Below, one piece after another: positions 18,393-27,187 of a DNA stretch of 64,000 nt. The stretch is from Bdellovibrionia bacterium. Lineage in GTDB: Bacteria; Bdellovibrionota; Bdellovibrionia; Bdellovibrionales; JAGQZY01. Positions within the stretch are counted from its first letter, which is position 1. Every line of letters starts with the position of its first letter. The notes beneath the pieces were generated by a model. The model made no database searches and was not told the DNA's origin. It saw nothing but the letters and a program-made list of their open reading frames with translations. The stretch is taken from positions 496,001-560,000 of the forward strand of contig JAUICP010000001.1 in assembly GCA_030427805.1 (NCBI GenBank). The letters are read 5' to 3'. The position numbers and the translations under genes were made by a program.

Positions 18393-20282
18393 TTAAAGTA
18401 GAAGCTTATTCTCAATTTTAGAGTGATCGCTGGATTGTCCAGAGAGTCTGTCTTTAAGTAACGCAGCTTCAAGTTGAGTTGCCGGATCTTTTGAACGTGC
18501 TTTCTTGGCTACTGTTGTATTAATTTTTCCTTCGACTTTTGCAAAAAAGGCTTCTAAATCTTTTTTGTATTTTTTATTTATACGTTCAGCTCTGTTTTCA
18601 ACACGACTCGCTTGAGATGCGGTACTGCAATTTCCAAGGGGTTTATCTCTTCGAGTTGCGGTATTTTTAATGACCTCGCAATTGCGTCGAAATGAGTTGT
18701 CAATTGCTGGAAGAGAATAAGTTTTTTTACTCCCTTTAAAAATAGTTTCAAAGGAGCCAAACATCGTCTCGCCGTAGTCGACATGATATTTCACGTGCAT
18801 TTCATAGCCTTTAAGCACGTACTCTGTTCCACCTTGAACTATTTTCGCCTGAGCCTTTTGTGCCTCTCTAACCGCTGATTGATAATTTAGATTGGGTTTT
18901 GGTTTGTAGGTTTTATTGTTGAGGACGAGGTAGGTTCCAGAAGAGCGAGTTTCGATGCGATTTCTATTTTCATGACGAAATTTTGCTTGAGATGTCATAT
19001 TATTAACGAGAGCCTCAGTCTTAGCCATTGCCGCCTTCCATTGAGCTTCCTTTGCCACTCTTCTGGCTCTTGCAGCCTCTGCTTCTCTCATTTTTGAAGC
19101 TGCCGATTCTTCGTATATAGGCTTGGAACTGATTAGCACTTCTTTACTCTTATCGTATTTCAATAGGTCCTTTTGCAGATAAGCAGTTATTTTGCAGTTC
19201 TCTGCCAAATTAGATGTAAATTGATCGATGGACTTCATTGAGTCTTGAGCCACTTTTTTTAGTGCTAGTTGTGTTTCAAATGTGTTGCCTGTAAACTTCG
19301 TGCTTACGCCATTGGCCTTTTCCGCTCTTATTTTACAAGAATATTCTTTGTGAAATTGTGTGTCGTAACTTTTAAGGAGGCCACTTAATTTTTTGTCCTC
19401 TCGATTGAAATTAACAATTTGTGCCTGCTTAATATAAAATTGAGCAGTGAGAAAGTTTCCCTTTTTTGCTTGATCTCCGGCGAGAGCTACATATTTGTCA
19501 ATTTTCTTCTGGTCGACGGGTTTAGCTCCAAACACGAATTTTCCGTGACCATCAACAGGGCCAGGCATATAAGCTCTGTTGCTTTCGGCGGTCAGGTTCT
19601 GGAGATTCAACGGGGGTAGGTTTTTTCGTCTATCGACAAACTGACGTGTTACCGGATATTTAACAAACTCACTTCCTTTTCGAAGGCGGCTATCTTTTAT
19701 TATAATCGGAAATGTATCGCCTTCACGATAGGGTTGTTTTTCTAGTTTTTGAATTTCGTGAAAGTCAGAAAGATAGAAAGTAAAGTTTCTTTTAATCGAC
19801 TTTTGTTCTTTGTCATCGCGAACCGTATTTCCTTTTTCGACTTCGGTGTCTAGCTGACCGATGACCTCTACATTATAAAAGTGAAGTTTAGGGCCATGAC
19901 TCTTGAGATGAAGTTTTACATTGTCTAATGTTAAATTCATAAAGTGAAGATCGCGAATTTCTTCTACGGAGATGGTTCCTTTGATGATTGTCTTTCCTGG
20001 TCCTCTTCCCACGATTCTTTGGCCTGAACTCGTTTTACTTCGCGGAGTGTGTAGTGGGGGTAACTCAAAGGTTCCTTCCTTCATGGCGATTCCATCGACC
20101 TCGTAGTAACTATTGCGATCAGCTCCATAAACCCAGTATTTGCCATCATTTCCAGTTTTCTTTTGGTGAGCAATGACGCCGTTGTCATAGAGCGCATAGA
20201 GTGGAATTGGCCGTTTACCGCCTCCTCCAGAAGCACACCCTATAAGAAATACGAATGATAAAAGACCAAAGAAGACTTTCAT
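18393..20282 (-). CDS. Large lipoprotein of unknown function
   Basis: 629 residues. It begins with a lipoprotein signal (FVFLIGCASGGGG, lipobox LIGC). Residues about 40-170 contain short beta-rich segments that could form part of a right-handed helix, such as RGPGKTIIKGTIS followed by a run of DLHFMNLTLDN-like turns. Residues 260-480 are charged and helical with probable coiled coils (SKMREAEAARARRVAKEAQ), and the C-terminus is Lys-rich. I do not recognise a family. It lies upstream of the DMFase-like gene with a 32-base gap, so they may be co-transcribed. Confidence 0.75.
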   Translation of the reverse strand: MKVFFGLLSFVFLIGCASGGGGKRPIPLYALYDNGVIAHQKKTGNDGKYWVYGADRNSYYEVDGIAMKEGTFELPPLHTPRSKTSSGQRIVGRGPGKTIIKGTISVEEIRDLHFMNLTLDNVKLHLKSHGPKLHFYNVEVIGQLDTEVEKGNTVRDDKEQKSIKRNFTFYLSDFHEIQKLEKQPYREGDTFPIIIKDSRLRKGSEFVKYPVTRQFVDRRKNLPPLNLQNLTAESNRAYMPGPVDGHGKFVFGAKPVDQKKIDKYVALAGDQAKKGNFLTAQFYIKQAQIVNFNREDKKLSGLLKSYDTQFHKEYSCKIRAEKANGVSTKFTGNTFETQLALKKVAQDSMKSIDQFTSNLAENCKITAYLQKDLLKYDKSKEVLISSKPIYEESAASKMREAEAARARRVAKEAQWKAAMAKTEALVNNMTSQAKFRHENRNRIETRSSGTYLVLNNKTYKPKPNLNYQSAVREAQKAQAKIVQGGTEYVLKGYEMHVKYHVDYGETMFGSFETIFKGSKKTYSLPAIDNSFRRNCEVIKNTATRRDKPLGNCSTASQASRVENRAERINKKYKKDLEAFFAKVEGKINTTVAKKARSKDPATQLEAALLKDRLSGQSSDHSKIENKLLL

Positions 20283-20551
20283 TTTAACTCCAAAAAATTA
20301 AAGAAATTTTGATGACTTAAATCATAGCAATTACAGAATAAATAGTAATCAGTATTCTATTGAAAATTGGCAACATGTGGGTGACCTGCCTAATTATATT
20401 GCATAATTTCAATATGAAAGTATAGGAATTGAAATAAGCTCTGAATGGCAATCCCTAATCCCATACTTACTACCTACTGTTTTCCCGAGTCTTTTTTACA
20501 CTTATTTCATAAAGGGTAGGAAGCGTAATTCATAGTTTCGCTTGAAAGGAG

Positions 20552-20821
20552 TTACTTACCAATTAATATCCAAAGGCCGATGCCAATGAATAGGGTTCCG
20601 CTGACCCATTTAATATATTGTGGGTTCAGAAATTCGCCAAGGTACTTTCCGGCAACGACTCCTAGAATGCCAGCAATGGACAAGGCTAATACGACAGCGA
20701 GTAGAACCGAGATTGTCGATTTAGAACCTGCCGACGCTGCTAGAGCCGCAAACTGAGTTTTATCGCCCATTTCGGCTATAAAAATCATGGTGAATGTCGT
20801 CGTAAAAACCTGCCAATCCAT
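20552..20821 (-). CDS. TMEM165/GDT1 (UPF0016) family membrane protein, single-repeat form
   Basis: 89 residues with three hydrophobic segments and the family signature EMGDKTQFAA near the start. Family members transport Mn2+ or Ca2+ (with H+) and usually have two such repeats; this one holds one, so two copies or a partner would be needed to form a full carrier. The start at 20821 has AGGAG upstream. No second half is seen nearby. Confidence 0.85.
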   Translation of the reverse strand: MDWQVFTTTFTMIFIAEMGDKTQFAALAASAGSKSTISVLLAVVLALSIAGILGVVAGKYLGEFLNPQYIKWVSGTLFIGIGLWILIGK

Positions 20822-20883
20822 GGTGCTCCTCAAAAAGTACAATACCTATGATTTTAAATAAAATTTTGAATTTTAAAAGGATT

Positions 20884-21474
20884 TTAATTGCTATTAGCTC
20901 TCACATTTTCGCTAGCTAAAAGCGCCGTTTCAATAATTCGATTTTCGCGGGTCTCTGGTTTTCTAGCCGATTTTATCCAATAGAGTATGCCTCGTTTAAT
21001 GCTTTTAGGAAATTCTTCGAAGTAGCCAAGGGCATTGGGATAGAGTTTGAGTTCAGACATTAAGTCGTTTGGAATAATCAATTGGTCAATTTCATCCAAG
21101 AAGTTCCAGCTGCCATCTTTTTTTGCCCGCTCAATAACTTCTAATCCAGCAGAAGTCATCTGACCTTCTTTGATAAGTTGAGAGACCTTGTTTTTATTAA
21201 CTAGTGACCAAATGCTCCCCTTTTTTCTCTTCGAAATCAGGCGCATCGTTCGATGTTCATCAACTTTGTTTATCACACTATCAATCCAGCCGAAGCATAA
21301 AAGTTGATCGACTAAGTCGCCCCAGCTCACATGATAGTCAGTATGAGATTTCTTATACGAAATCAGCCAGTAGCTTTTATGAGAGGTGTGATTTATTGCA
21401 AGCCACTCCCGCAGCTGACTTTTTGATTTAATTTCAATTCTATCCAGGTTTTTACCTATTCTATTTGCCTTCAC
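20884..21474 (-). CDS. YdeI/OmpD-associated-like protein
   Basis: 196 residues with the family pattern: IEIKSKSQLREWLAINHTS, then VSWGDLVDQLLCFGWIDS, then RRKKGSIWSLVNKNKVSQLI (here KRKKGS) and the C-terminal SIKRGILYWIKSARKPETR. Biochemical function of the family is not settled. The open frame reaches 21579 inside the upstream gene; I prefer the GTG at 21474, 12 bases after the upstream stop, because family homology starts just after it. Confidence 0.82.
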   Translation of the reverse strand: MKANRIGKNLDRIEIKSKSQLREWLAINHTSHKSYWLISYKKSHTDYHVSWGDLVDQLLCFGWIDSVINKVDEHRTMRLISKRKKGSIWSLVNKNKVSQLIKEGQMTSAGLEVIERAKKDGSWNFLDEIDQLIIPNDLMSELKLYPNALGYFEEFPKSIKRGILYWIKSARKPETRENRIIETALLASENVRANSN

Positions 21475-21485
21475 GGATATTGAAC

Positions 21486-22022
21486 TCAAAGAAGAAAGAG
21501 GCCAAAGTAGATAAGTGCACCGCTGACACCGGTTGCAATTGTTATTTTGCGAAATTGAGGAGAACTCCATCCCAACCATAGACCGCTAAGAACTGCGCCA
21601 ATAACAATTAAACCAAGTATGCCCAGTATGGGGCGAGAGGTCCGTGGTCCGTGACCCTTATGGAGTTCCATAAGGCTCAATCGAATTGATGGTATATGTT
21701 TTTCTATGAGAGCTTGGTTTTCTTGAACTTTAATTGTGTAGTAGGTTCGCGAAGTCGGACGAGCCGTAAGAGATTTATGACTTCCTTTTATATAGTCGAA
21801 ACTATAGTTCTCATCGATGCCTTTTAACTCTTTTTCGAAGAGTGAAGTCAGTTGCTCTTTATCCAATTCTGAATCTAGGGTTATGGTCTTCATACTTTGC
21901 GTCTCTACATCTTCGTCGCCAGCTAAAAGGTGAAGGGCCCCGGACGTAGCCATTAAGCCCATAAATACGATGGCGACACCAGAGAGGTAGAGGTGGATTT
22001 TGATAAAGGTAATTCTTTTCAA
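21486..22022 (-). CDS. PepSY-associated membrane protein
   Basis: 178 residues. Two membrane segments flank a PepSY-like periplasmic region: an N-terminal helix (IKIHLYLSGVAIVFMGLMA) with the typical start of PepSY-TM proteins, then a soluble part (about 40-120), then an ELHKGHG motif and C-terminal membrane helices. Related proteins occur with iron and heme uptake. The best start is TTG at 22022, because AAAGGAG precedes it by 6 bases; the open frame runs on to 22109. Confidence 0.72.
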   Translation of the reverse strand: MKRITFIKIHLYLSGVAIVFMGLMATSGALHLLAGDEDVETQSMKTITLDSELDKEQLTSLFEKELKGIDENYSFDYIKGSHKSLTARPTSRTYYTIKVQENQALIEKHIPSIRLSLMELHKGHGPRTSRPILGILGLIVIGAVLSGLWLGWSSPQFRKITIATGVSGALIYFGLFLL

Positions 22023-22215
22023 GAGCTCTCCTTTGATTTGTCTGGATTGTAGTTGGGAAGGAACAAAATGATCAAGTAAATTGAGGCCTTCAGCTCTGAG
22101 CGCGCTCAATTAGCTTTCATTGGGCCTTAGTAAAGGAGTGATTTTCTTGGTTTTGACAAGCAATTTCGATGTCGATATGAATACCATATTAAATTTTGAT
22201 TCAGAAGGGGGCATT

Positions 22216-22629
22216 GTGAACGTTGCAGAGAGTGAGATTAAAGGCTTAATGGAACAGTATAAACAGTACACGGTCTATGGATTGAGTCCCGATGAAAATA
22301 AGGCCAGTCATTACGTTCCGGCTTACATGCGCGATCATTCTTGGGGGATGGTGGGAGTCTACCCGAAACCTCACAGTGAAAATGGCTTTCAAATTTATAA
22401 GAGCTTAAAAGAAGTGCCAGAAGTCTATCGAAAATTTGTGAATGTTTTTAGGGCTTCCAATAATATTCCAGATCTTGTCGATGAGATCTTAGAAGTGGGC
22501 GGAGTTGAAGTGATGTGGCTTCAATTGGGTATCGAAAACGAAGAGGCCGAAAAGAGGGCTGAAGCCGCCGGAATTAAAGTCGTATCCAATCACTGTATGA
22601 TCATTGAACACAAGAAATGGTTTACTTGA
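22216..22629 (+). CDS. CoA-binding domain protein (YccU-like)
   Basis: 137 residues. It contains TVYGLSPDENKASHYVPAYM (Rossmann-type nucleotide loop), VGVYPK, and the C-terminal GGVEVMWLQLGIENEEAEKR and GIKVVSNHCMIIEH, matching the CoA-binding YccU family. The GTG at 22216 has AAGGGGG upstream and gives the usual family length; earlier ATG codons at 22120 and 22177 would add a non-homologous tail. A decayed copy of its 3' end lies at 24434-24492. Confidence 0.84.
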   Translation: MNVAESEIKGLMEQYKQYTVYGLSPDENKASHYVPAYMRDHSWGMVGVYPKPHSENGFQIYKSLKEVPEVYRKFVNVFRASNNIPDLVDEILEVGGVEVMWLQLGIENEEAEKRAEAAGIKVVSNHCMIIEHKKWFT

Positions 22630-22653
22630 AAAGTTGCAAATATTTAAAAGTAA

Positions 22654-23355
22654 CTAAAGCAAGATACAATCTAAATCCGCAAAAATTGTCGAACCTGAAG
22701 AGGCATCGGTCAATGTGAGATCATAAACGCACTTAACATCCCAAGCAGCTTCATTGGGTTCATATGAGATACTGTCATAAAGGGGAGCCGAATATGCCGC
22801 ATCATAGTCATCCACTAAAAATGCTTCGATGACATACTCGCCTTCTTCAATACTATCGCCATTATCATTACCCATGTTTGGTAGCACGGTCCAAGTTTTG
22901 GTGTAAGGAAAGGTTCCAGAGACAATTTCGTTACTTCTCAGTGTGCAACCCGTAGTATCACAAATGGGACCAGCAATAGTTGTATCGGAAGGATCAGAAC
23001 TTGCAGCTCGTCCCCAGGCGTAGGCATAAAGCAAGTCATCCTGAGCCCCGCGAATTGTAAGGTAGTATTGACTTCCTTGTTCGATCGCGCCAGCGACATT
23101 AGTTGTAAGTCCGTAGGACCCAGTACCATTCCAATAGTATCCATTTCCTCCCCAATACACTACAAAGTCAGTACCATTGTTTCGTAGAGCTTGCTGGCAC
23201 ATCGAAATTTGCGATTGAAGACAAGTAAATTCATAGGAATTTGGAAGAGTGGCGTAGTTTACTGAGTCGCCGCCGCCATCATTGTTGTCTTCTTTTTTAC
23301 ATGAAATGGTAATGCTTAAACACAGTAAAAGAAGAAAACTTAGTAAAAATCTCAT
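22654..23355 (-). CDS. Predicted lipoprotein, unknown function
   Basis: 233 residues. The signal peptide (MRFLLSFLLLLCLSITISC) ends at a Cys followed by KKEDNNDGGGD, a typical outer-membrane lipoprotein linker. The mature part is rich in G, Y, D and has three or more paired Cys (for example CLQSQISMCQQ and CDTTGCT) that may form disulphides. I see no family. Its end faces the CoA-binding gene. Confidence 0.7.
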   Translation of the reverse strand: MRFLLSFLLLLCLSITISCKKEDNNDGGGDSVNYATLPNSYEFTCLQSQISMCQQALRNNGTDFVVYWGGNGYYWNGTGSYGLTTNVAGAIEQGSQYYLTIRGAQDDLLYAYAWGRAASSDPSDTTIAGPICDTTGCTLRSNEIVSGTFPYTKTWTVLPNMGNDNGDSIEEGEYVIEAFLVDDYDAAYSAPLYDSISYEPNEAAWDVKCVYDLTLTDASSGSTIFADLDCILL

Positions 23356-23540
23356 TGCCGGCTGCCTTTCAAAATAAATTTTGGAACTCTCATTTTTATC
23401 GGTTGATTCTAGCAAGGATTTAAGATTAAGAGTCTAATAAAATTAGGCACCTAAATTGTAACGGATCATTTTGCGAATGGCTCTTTGTACGACAACAGAA
23501 CATTCTTAAATAAAAAATGAGTTGCTAGGAGAACATTTTT

Positions 23541-24377
23541 TTAAAACTCTAGATTTATTTCTCCAAACCGGTTTGCTGCTGTAACGCCACCATCGATTAA
23601 AAAATCACTTCCTGTAACAAACTGTGCCTCTGGTCCCAGTAAATAAGCACCTAGTTGAGCAATTTCAGCAGGACTCCCTGGACGTTTGCAAACAGTAGCC
23701 TCCATCATTTTTTGATAGTGAACGGCATTGGGCCCCGATTTTTCAGCGTCAGATAAAGAAGTACTTACAAATCCCGGACTGATCGTATTAAGACGTGCTC
23801 CATTTTTTGCCCACAGAACGGACTCGTATTGAACTCTTAGTGAAGAGCCTCGTTTGGCTACCTGATAAGCGTATAGTGGTTCAGCCATTAGGGGAGAATT
23901 TAAAATGTTAACTTTTAGGAGTTCGGCAGCGGGCGTGCTCGCTAATTCTTTTTCCACACTAGAATCGAGCCTTGATAGTCGGTGGCCTGCTTGCGAGCCA
24001 ACGACAAGGCCCGCAGCTCCCTCCATCATATGTTGACGAAAAATTTCAAGGGCCAAAGCAACTCCATAGAGATCGACTTTGAGGATTAATTGACTGGAGG
24101 CACGGCTTGGCGAGAGCCCAGTTGCCAATACGAAACGAGAGATACTTCCAATACTTTGTGCTTTCCTAGCGAGATCTTCTAAAGAGGACTTCGAAGTTAC
24201 ATCAACAGTCTCAGCTGTCGACGAAATACCAGCGTGAGTTAATTTTTCTTTTGTGGTTTTTGCATTCTCTAAATTTAGGTCAGCACAGAGTACATGGTGG
24301 TTCCTACCTGCTTTTTCAGCTATTGCAGAGCCAATTCCTCCAGATCCAATTAACACTAGAACGTCTTTTTTTGCCAT
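23541..24377 (-). CDS. Short-chain dehydrogenase/reductase
   Basis: 278 residues. The cofactor loop is GSGGIGSAIA, the active-site pair is YAYQVAKR (Tyr and Lys), and the C-terminal GSDFLIDGGVTA is the usual SDR end. The central insertion before the active-site Tyr (about 40 residues, including SRLDSSVEKELASTPAAE) is longer than in minimal SDRs, as in hydroxysteroid-dehydrogenase-like members. Substrate unknown. It stands alone between two convergent/tandem genes. Confidence 0.9.
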   Translation of the reverse strand: MAKKDVLVLIGSGGIGSAIAEKAGRNHHVLCADLNLENAKTTKEKLTHAGISSTAETVDVTSKSSLEDLARKAQSIGSISRFVLATGLSPSRASSQLILKVDLYGVALALEIFRQHMMEGAAGLVVGSQAGHRLSRLDSSVEKELASTPAAELLKVNILNSPLMAEPLYAYQVAKRGSSLRVQYESVLWAKNGARLNTISPGFVSTSLSDAEKSGPNAVHYQKMMEATVCKRPGSPAEIAQLGAYLLGPEAQFVTGSDFLIDGGVTAANRFGEINLEF

Positions 24378-24433
24378 GACCTAGAAATCTAACATAGATA
24401 GGGGGCTTTATCAAAACTGTGTTTGATTGAGCA

Positions 24434-24492
24434 AAATTAAAGTCGCAGCCAATCCCTGTATGATCATTGAACACAAGAAGTGATATACTTGA
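24434..24492 (+). pseudogene. Decayed 3' fragment of a CoA-binding gene
   Basis: This 59-base piece matches 22572-22630, the end of the CoA-binding gene plus its stop, at 53 of 59 positions by eye. It reads IKVAANPCMIIEHKK then stops where the intact gene reads IKVVSNHCMIIEHKKWFT. No start or upstream homology remains. It lies in the upstream region of the SDR gene, so it is most likely a remnant of a duplication. Confidence 0.7.
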
Positions 24493-24497
24493 ATCTA

Positions 24498-24887
24498 TTA
24501 TTGAGATGTGTCAGTAAACACCCCGTTTAGTATTTTAATCTCAATCCAACTGAGAGTGACTATAACTACAACTTCACCCAAAAAGTAAAGAAGACCATAA
24601 AGATTCATGGATTCAAAATTATAAAATACCAAGGCTAAAGTGAAAAAACAGTAGGTTAAGTTTGCGATGATTATAGTTTTTAGATAATTAGACATGACAT
24701 TGAGCTTAAGTAGGTAACAAGAAATAGAATAGACGCCATAACACAAAGCCACTCCCGCAAGGGTATAGAGAATTCGGTTACTGAGTCCGATGTCAAATAG
24801 AGGTAAAATAAGACCAATCATAAGAGCCGTTACGAAAGCTCCCATTCCATCGATTAAGAAAATATTTCGATTAATCCATTCTTTCAT
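24498..24887 (-). CDS. Small membrane protein, four helices, unknown
   Basis: 129 residues, very hydrophobic, with predicted membrane segments near 10-30, 38-60, 70-88 and 98-118 and few charges between them. No family recognised. It sits just downstream of the DUF1905 gene (11-base gap), so the two probably share a transcript with the ArsC-like gene. Confidence 0.65.
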   Translation of the reverse strand: MKEWINRNIFLIDGMGAFVTALMIGLILPLFDIGLSNRILYTLAGVALCYGVYSISCYLLKLNVMSNYLKTIIIANLTYCFFTLALVFYNFESMNLYGLLYFLGEVVVIVTLSWIEIKILNGVFTDTSQ

Positions 24888-24897
24888 AGGTGTTAAT

Positions 24898-25233
24898 CTA
24901 CCAGCTCGAATTTTCTTTGGTCAAAAACAAGGTGCCATTGATTTTGGAGTCTATTGTCAGAGCTTCTGCCTTTCGAACAGAAGTTTTTATAGGTAGGAGA
25001 TAGCTTTCTGCCTTAGAGTCGAACCAAATTGCGGTTGTCCACTCGGTCTTATTGATGACCGCAGTCGCTTTTAGCCTTCCCCAGCCCTCTTCATCACGAC
25101 CGTGACTTTTGCGAATCTTTACGGATACGGACTTCGGTAAAGTGACAAAATGCCATCCACCAGGCCCTCTGCTTTTCCAGATCGTTCCTCGAAAATTGTA
25201 TTTTTCTATACTTGCATACTTTTTTCGGTTCAT
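24898..25233 (-). CDS. DUF1905 domain protein
   Basis: 111 residues. The pattern GPGGWHFVTLPKSVS, then GWGRLKATAVINKTEWTTAIWF and SYLLPIKTSVRKAE matches DUF1905. The family is of unknown function, often beside YdeI-like genes. It begins just after the ArsC-like gene stop (two-base gap), indicating a short operon with it. Confidence 0.85.
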   Translation of the reverse strand: MNRKKYASIEKYNFRGTIWKSRGPGGWHFVTLPKSVSVKIRKSHGRDEEGWGRLKATAVINKTEWTTAIWFDSKAESYLLPIKTSVRKAEALTIDSKINGTLFLTKENSSW

Positions 25234-25235
25234 TT

Positions 25236-25580
25236 TTATAAGAGGCTTTTAATATTTTCCGGTGGGCGTCCTAATACCGCTTGGTCGCCCTTGACGACTA
25301 CGGGGCGTTCCATGAGCTTAGGGTGCTTTGCAATAACTTTTGCAATGGCCTCTGCCGAGTCGATATCGAAGTTATTTTCTTTAAAAACATCTTCTTTTGT
25401 TCGAACTAAGGACTGGGGGTTAGAGTTGAGCTTCCCTAGAAGTGCTAAAACTTCCGATTCGCTGAGAGGATTTTTCAGGTATTCGATGACTTCCGGTTCA
25501 ATTCCATTGGACTCGAGAAGTTCTAAAGTTTGACGGCTCTTACTGCATCTTGGGTTGTGGTAAATTTGATATTTAGACAT
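25236..25580 (-). CDS. arsC: ArsC/Spx-like arsenate reductase family
   Basis: 114 residues. The thioredoxin-like fold starts YQIYHNPRCSKSRQTLELL with the catalytic Cys, and has the ArsC-type Arg residues in LVRTKE, LMERPVVVKG and LGRPPE. Length matches glutaredoxin-dependent ArsC (YffB/ArsC). No arsenic-transport gene is adjacent, so arsenate reduction is possible but not shown; a YffB-like role is an alternative. The start at 25580 is the ATG at the domain's N-terminus; the open frame reaches 25610. Confidence 0.85.
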   Translation of the reverse strand: MSKYQIYHNPRCSKSRQTLELLESNGIEPEVIEYLKNPLSESEVLALLGKLNSNPQSLVRTKEDVFKENNFDIDSAEAIAKVIAKHPKLMERPVVVKGDQAVLGRPPENIKSLL

Positions 25581-25630
25581 GCTAGGTACCCTATATCGGG
25601 TCCCTTGCAATTGTCTATAAAATTTCTATT

Positions 25631-26812
25631 TTACTCCCATACAATTGTGATTGGCTCAGAGATCGCCTTACCGAGTGATTCCGATACAGAAACAGCCTGG
25701 ATGATCAAAGGTACGTTCTGCTCAGGAAAAATTCGAACAAAGTGGACTTTTCTTAGGACGTTGTCCGAATCAGTAATAGTTTCTTCACCAGTATTCTGAT
25801 TTACAATTCGTACCTGTGAGGTGGCGTAGATATTTGTTTCCCAAGAGACATTAATTCCGTAGTCGAGATCTTCTTCGACCTTAAAGTTACTGATGATCGG
25901 CGCAATACCCTGATTACAAGGGTTGTGGCTATCATCATCTTTGATGGCAAAGTTTCCAGACTCTAATGGTTTCCATCCGCGAGCTTGCAGGTCTAGATAG
26001 CCTTGCTTGGGGTCTGAATTGTTATCGGGATCAAAGTATTTGTGATTTCCTTGCACACCACAAAGAGGGTCGTCACCAGCGCTATGGCCTTCATCGACCT
26101 TTCTCCACAAGAGCATATTCGAAATGTGATTACGCGGTCCCTGGTAGTAGTCGAGTACAAAAGGGATTTTTTGGCCCTGGCTTAAATTAATAAGAGCCTC
26201 ATCTCCACAACCAAAGCGGGTAGGGTGGTCACCGTTGTTATCGATTACAGTTTGTAATCCGAGTTCTTGATCGAGATTGAGTTTTAAGATCGTTCCATCG
26301 TCCGAAAGGATGCCTAGCTCATACCAACCTTCTTCGTCTTCAGAAGAAAGCTGAATCTCTCCATCAAAGCGCAGAGCGAAGTATTCAATAAGGTCCTCAC
26401 CAAGGTCATTTTGAATGAGATCGCCAGTTTCTTTTGGAAAGCCAATTTCAAAGCGACGTGTTGGCACATTAACACTCGAAAAGAAAAGATCCTCTTCGGC
26501 TTCGATTCCAAATTCAATATATTCATTCACATCGTAGTAGCGGTCTCCGGCAGCTAACCAGAAGAGTTGCGCACGAACTCCTAATTTCGGGTCCTCGTTT
26601 TCGTTGTGTTCAGACATGGGGTCACAAACGATCTGGTTAATTTTGTACTGATTCATATTGAAGGGGGCAGCGATTTCATCTTTAATTTTGTCGGTGTCGG
26701 GACTTACTGAGCTAGTGGACTGTTCTTGTGAACCATTACAGGCGGCTAAAAGGAGGCCAGTTAGACTTGCAATAATTAAGCGAATAAATTTGGATTGATT
26801 CCTTTGAATCAT
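25631..26812 (-). CDS. Lipoprotein with PA14-like and FN3-like regions
   Basis: 393 residues. The signal peptide ends LLLAACNGS (lipobox LAAC). Residues about 135-235 contain WYELGILSDDGTILKLN and a YYQGPRNHISNMLLWRK strand, resembling the PA14 sugar-binding fold (Y.F.L.SDDG...Y.....L.W). The last 90 residues look like a fibronectin-type III strand set (ISNFKVEEDLDYGINVSWET). Such proteins often bind glycans at the cell surface. The PA14 call is moderate. Confidence 0.68.
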   Translation of the reverse strand: MIQRNQSKFIRLIIASLTGLLLAACNGSQEQSTSSVSPDTDKIKDEIAAPFNMNQYKINQIVCDPMSEHNENEDPKLGVRAQLFWLAAGDRYYDVNEYIEFGIEAEEDLFFSSVNVPTRRFEIGFPKETGDLIQNDLGEDLIEYFALRFDGEIQLSSEDEEGWYELGILSDDGTILKLNLDQELGLQTVIDNNGDHPTRFGCGDEALINLSQGQKIPFVLDYYQGPRNHISNMLLWRKVDEGHSAGDDPLCGVQGNHKYFDPDNNSDPKQGYLDLQARGWKPLESGNFAIKDDDSHNPCNQGIAPIISNFKVEEDLDYGINVSWETNIYATSQVRIVNQNTGEETITDSDNVLRKVHFVRIFPEQNVPLIIQAVSVSESLGKAISEPITIVWE

Positions 26813-27187
26813 ATTTTTTCTCCCAACAACGTACCGAATTTTGAGTTTTAGAATTTTTGTTTCTCTATAGACTTAAGCCTAGGCAATTTTCTATGAATTT
26901 TGGGAAAAATTTTTTCGTTAGCCAAGCTTGGATAGCAAAGAGTTTTACACTTTCTTTTAACTTCCAGGAAAAATCATCAACACTGAAAGGCGATTCATCT
27001 AAAGATATAGAATAGCTACAGAATTCCTACTTTTTGAAAGTGAGAGAAACTGTTAAATTCCTGGTCAAAAAGGACCTTGTATCAAGAAAATACATTTGAA
27101 TGGGTCGAAATTGTCCATATTTTCCTCACGGCAGAGGCAAAAAGTTCGACTTAAAAGTGGTAGATGCACTCAACGAATCTATTTTTT
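26813..27187. other. Gene-free interval, 375 bases
   Basis: A+T-rich upstream region of the PA14-like lipoprotein gene and downstream region of the MBL-like gene. No open frame with family likeness, no terminator hairpin with a T-run and no obvious promoter beyond scattered TA-rich segments. An open frame on the plus strand at 27100-27330 overlaps the MBL-like gene and lacks support. Confidence 0.5.

Noticed and set aside
18034-18421. Plus-strand open frames antisense to the DMFase-like gene
   Set aside because: They are shadows of the minus-strand gene, with no ribosome site.
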